From Phycisphaerales bacterium (GTDB taxonomy: Bacteria; Planctomycetota; Phycisphaerae; Phycisphaerales; UBA1924): a stretch of 64,000 nucleotides of DNA. The number at the start of each line of letters is the position of its first letter. Within the stretch, counting starts at the first letter, position 1. Both the position numbers and the translations under genes were made by a program. The DNA lies in the NCBI GenBank assembly GCA_016709445.1, contig JADJMV010000015.1:65175-129174 (forward strand), given 5' to 3'. Positions 61,537 through 64,000 of this stretch are shown piece after piece. The notes beneath the pieces were generated by a model. It made no database searches. It saw nothing but the letters and a program-made list of their open reading frames with translations, and had not been told where the DNA came from.

Positions 61537-63823
61537 ATGGCCGATCGAACGTCTCGGGCTTCGTTGAGCAAGGGCAGGAGTGGGTGGTGCGTGATTTTCC
61601 GCCACCCGGTTGTGCGGACAGCCGACCAGAAGGAAAAGAAGCGCATCCGGCGCGGGCTGGGAACGCGGGATGAGTCTGAGAGGCGACGGCGCTTGGTCGA
61701 TCAACTGAACCAGATCCTGGCTGATCCGGAGTGGTGGTCGCCCGCCGCTCGCGAGCGGGCTGAACTGAGTTCGCTCCGCAGGTCGTAGGTGCATTCTTCG
61801 ATGATCTCGCGCCAGAGGCGACCGACGCCTGGGCATCCCGTGACCGGGTGATTCCGTTGCCCTCAGTGGAGCAGGGATACGCCAGACTGCTCATGATCGG
61901 CACCACCGGCGCGGGTAAGACCACGATCGTCCGACAGTTGCTCGGCACCGATCCAGACTCAGAACGCTTCCCGTCAACGTCCGCCGCCAAGACGACCATT
62001 TGTGACATCGAGATCATTCTCCGCCATGGCACATTTGAGGTAGTCGTGGCTTTCATGCCGAAGGACCAGGTCCGTCAGTACATCGCGGACTGCGTCTCTT
62101 CGGCCGCGTCTCGCCATATCCAGCGTGCCGGGCGCGCCGAAGTCGCGCGGCGATTCCTGGAACACACCGATCAACAGTTCCGGCTGAGCTACGTCTTGGG
62201 GACTCCGTCGCGCTCGGGCCACGGTGGCGAAGAACTCCTCGACGACGATGACGCGGAGCTCCTTGAAACGCCCGACGAATCCCTGCTTACAGACGAGGAA
62301 AGGCAGGCGGCCGCGTCCCGCATCGAGCAGCACCTCGACACGATTGAGACGATCGGTGACTCGATCTCGGCAGAGGTCGAGAAGGTCATTGGAAGCAAGA
62401 GCGACGAGTTGACGCCCAAGGACATGGACGCGTTCGAGGAACTCGTGGAGGAGGGAGTTGCTCCGGCACGACGAGTTTCACCAGCTGGTTGACGACATCT
62501 TGGACGATGTCGAGCAGCGGTTCGAGTCACTTCAGCATGGTGACATTGAGCACGGCAAGGATGGTTGGCCTCGCCTCTGGCGGTGGTCTTACGCCGACCG
62601 TGCGGCGTTCCTCCGCGAGGTCAACCGTTTCTCCAGCAACTACGCGCCAAACTTCGGTCGCCTTCTGACTCCGCTCGTCGAAGGAATCCGTGTCGCCGGC
62701 CCATTTGGTCCCAAGTGGGGCGGCGGGACGAGGTCCGCAGATTGTCGTCATGGACGGTCGCGGAATCGGCCATACCGCGGATTCGTCGTCCAGTGTCTCG
62801 ACCAGCATCACCCGGCGATATGAGCTGGCGGACGCGATCCTTCTCGTGGACAACGCCGCGCAGCCGATGCAGGCCGCCCCGTGCGCTGTGCTCCGTTCCT
62901 TGGCCTCCAGCGGTCACGAATCGAAGCTGATCATGTGCTTCACGCACTTCGACGAGGTCAAGGGTGACAACTTGCGCGGCCTTCCCGCGAAGAAGAACCA
63001 CGTGCTCAGCTCCGTGGACAATGCCATCCACGCGGTTGGCAAGGCGCTCGGGCGTGACGCCGAGCACGCTCTCAGCCGCTTGTTGCCGGATCGAGCGGTC
63101 TTCCTAGCAAGCATTCAGAAGCGGCTCGCGGATGGCGCTCGATTCACCCTGGCAGAGCTGCGCCGGATGCTGGCACTCGTCGAGGCGTCCACGACGCCGC
63201 CTCCGCCTGTGGAGTACACGCCGGTGTACGACGTGGCCAACCTCGTGCTGTCGATTCAGCGGGCGACGCAAGAGTTCCACGACGCATGGCATGGCGTGCT
63301 GGGTATGGGCACTCGTTCGGGCGTTGCGCCCGAGCATTGGACCAGGGTCAAAGCACTCACGCGCCACGTTGGCCTGCTGCACCGGGACGAATACGACACG
63401 CTTCGGCCCGTTGCAGACTTGATCAGCTGCTTCAGAACTCGATCAGTCAGTATCTCGCGAGCCCGCTGAAGTGGTCGCCCAGCTTGCCGCCCGACCACGA
63501 GGCCGGGAAACGCATTCAGGCCATCGATGGCATCAAAAAGCAGGTTTTCACCCGCCTGCACAGCCTGTCCACGAAGCGGCTACTCGAGGAGCGCTGAGCG
63601 GTTGGCACGAGGCCTTCGAGCACCGGGGACTGGGTCCACACGGGTCCGCGCTCGCGACATCGACGACGTATGAGTCTGCCGCGCCGGTCCCCAACGAGAT
63701 GCCACGCGCGACGCCAACGAGTTCCTCTTCGAGATTCGTGAGCTCGTGGGCGAGTCAATCGAGGCTGGCGGCGGCGAAATCCGAGGTTGGACCCGCGACG
63801 AAGGCCAGGTGGAAGCCCCATGA
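61537..63823 (+). pseudogene. P-loop NTPase gene of the accessory module, broken by many frameshifts
   Basis: A single protein of about 760 aa is spread over several frames. It starts MADRTSRASLSKGRSGWCVIFRHP (83 aa, stop at 61788), continues as VVGAFFDDLAPEATDAWASRDRVIPLPSVEQGYARLLMIGTTGAGKTTIVRQLLGTDP (Walker A GTTGAGKT), then VVVAFMPKDQVRQYI, LLRHDEFHQLVDDILDDV, GRGIGHTADSSSSVSTSI and LADAILLVDNAAQPM, then LSTKRLLEER and RDANEFLFEIRELVGESIEAGGG, ending VEAP at 63823. At least eight single-base shifts are needed. The piece order is preserved and no residue-level decay is obvious, so errors in raw sequence could explain it. The family is an uncharacterised ATP/GTP-binding protein of mobile or genomic-island contexts. 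Confidence 0.7.
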
Positions 63824-64000
63824 ACTCACTATCGGTCTGGACTCCGATGCCGCCGACGAAGGCCCCCGAGAGCAACCCGCCTGTTAAGCCCACGACACCC
63901 GTCAACCAGAGAGCGCGAGAGTTCGAGAGGGTTGCCGCCGGTGTGGCGAGAGCAACCGTCGGGGTTGCTCTTGAACCCGAGATTCTGCGTCAAGACGGAG
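63820..64000 (+). CDS. Partial gene, start only (unknown function)
   Basis: The ATG at 63820 overlaps the stop of the P-loop gene (ATGA) and stays open to the window end. The 60 visible residues read MNSLSVWTPMPPTKAPESNP, then VNQRAREFERVAAGVARATVGVALEPEILRQDG. No domain is recognised. The overlap indicates it is co-transcribed and probably works with the P-loop protein. Confidence 0.55.
   Translation, partial: MNSLSVWTPMPPTKAPESNPPVKPTTPVNQRAREFERVAAGVARATVGVALEPEILRQDG

Noticed and set aside
1..64000. CRISPR array, rRNA, tRNA or insertion sequence
   Set aside because: No regular 25-40 bp repeat series, no T-arm/anticodon pattern, no transposase and no rRNA-like stretch were seen.

Overview
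This 64-kb window is very GC-rich and almost certainly comes from a planctomycete, most likely of the class Phycisphaerae. The clues are a C-terminal GC-type dockerin ending in AGCP (30270-32507), planctomycete-style prepilin-like secreted proteins, large secreted beta-propellers, and a PilM/N/O system. No rRNA, tRNA, CRISPR array or insertion sequence was recognised.

Layout. 1-678: 3' end of a GspE/PilB-type ATPase. 691-3690: two secreted proteins of unknown function. 3835-6969: a GT9 glycosyltransferase facing a serine-biosynthesis pair, serA-serC. 7137-12187: a prepilin-like protein, a zinc-ribbon/GYF-like membrane protein, a lipoprotein foldase-like protein, a UbiA-like prenyltransferase and an alpha/beta hydrolase. 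12222-13817: RNase Y. 14253-19380: a minus-strand run scpB - lipoprotein - DUF58 - TgpA-like transglutaminase - PilZ protein. 19524-21541: a receiver domain and an HD-GYP phosphodiesterase. 21908-30108: histidine kinase, STAS protein, pilB, pilC, pilM, pilN, pilO, a pilP-like gene and a pseudopilin, most joined by 1-4 nt overlaps. 30270-32507: a dockerin-bearing LVIVD-repeat protein.

33160-41813 is the most striking part. Five co-directional genes encode two fusions of a multihaem c-type domain to a dihaem b-type membrane domain (the architecture of the Geobacter inner-membrane quinol oxidoreductase CbcL), two 15-motif periplasmic cytochromes, and a thioredoxin-fold/TPR protein that lacks the redox cysteines. 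Together they carry 52 candidate haem c motifs. The locus looks like an electron-transfer chain from the quinol pool to a periplasmic or extracellular acceptor. No terminal reductase or outer-membrane conduit lies in the window. A 17-bp perfect hairpin closes the locus.

41929-53652: a GH127 glycosidase, an FG-GAP/calcium-repeat surface protein, an OPT transporter, and a 1389-aa sortilin-like propeller with PDZ and EF-hand segments built in. 53668-56688: a YgbA-family protein and a stress-like envelope cluster (DUF1328, two small lipoproteins, a helical protein, a PRC-barrel protein). 56874-60799: an OmpR-type two-component system and a Gfo/Idh/MocA oxidoreductase. 60669-64000: an accessory module with a truncated DUF2924 gene, a small conserved ORF, a sigma70-like promoter flanked by four copies of a 9-bp half-site, and a P-loop protein gene broken by many single-base frameshifts.

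A caution for all annotation here: at least six otherwise conserved genes, besides the terminal P-loop gene, are broken by single-base indels, mostly in short G/C runs. This looks more like residual long-read sequencing error than gene decay, although raw reads are needed to decide.
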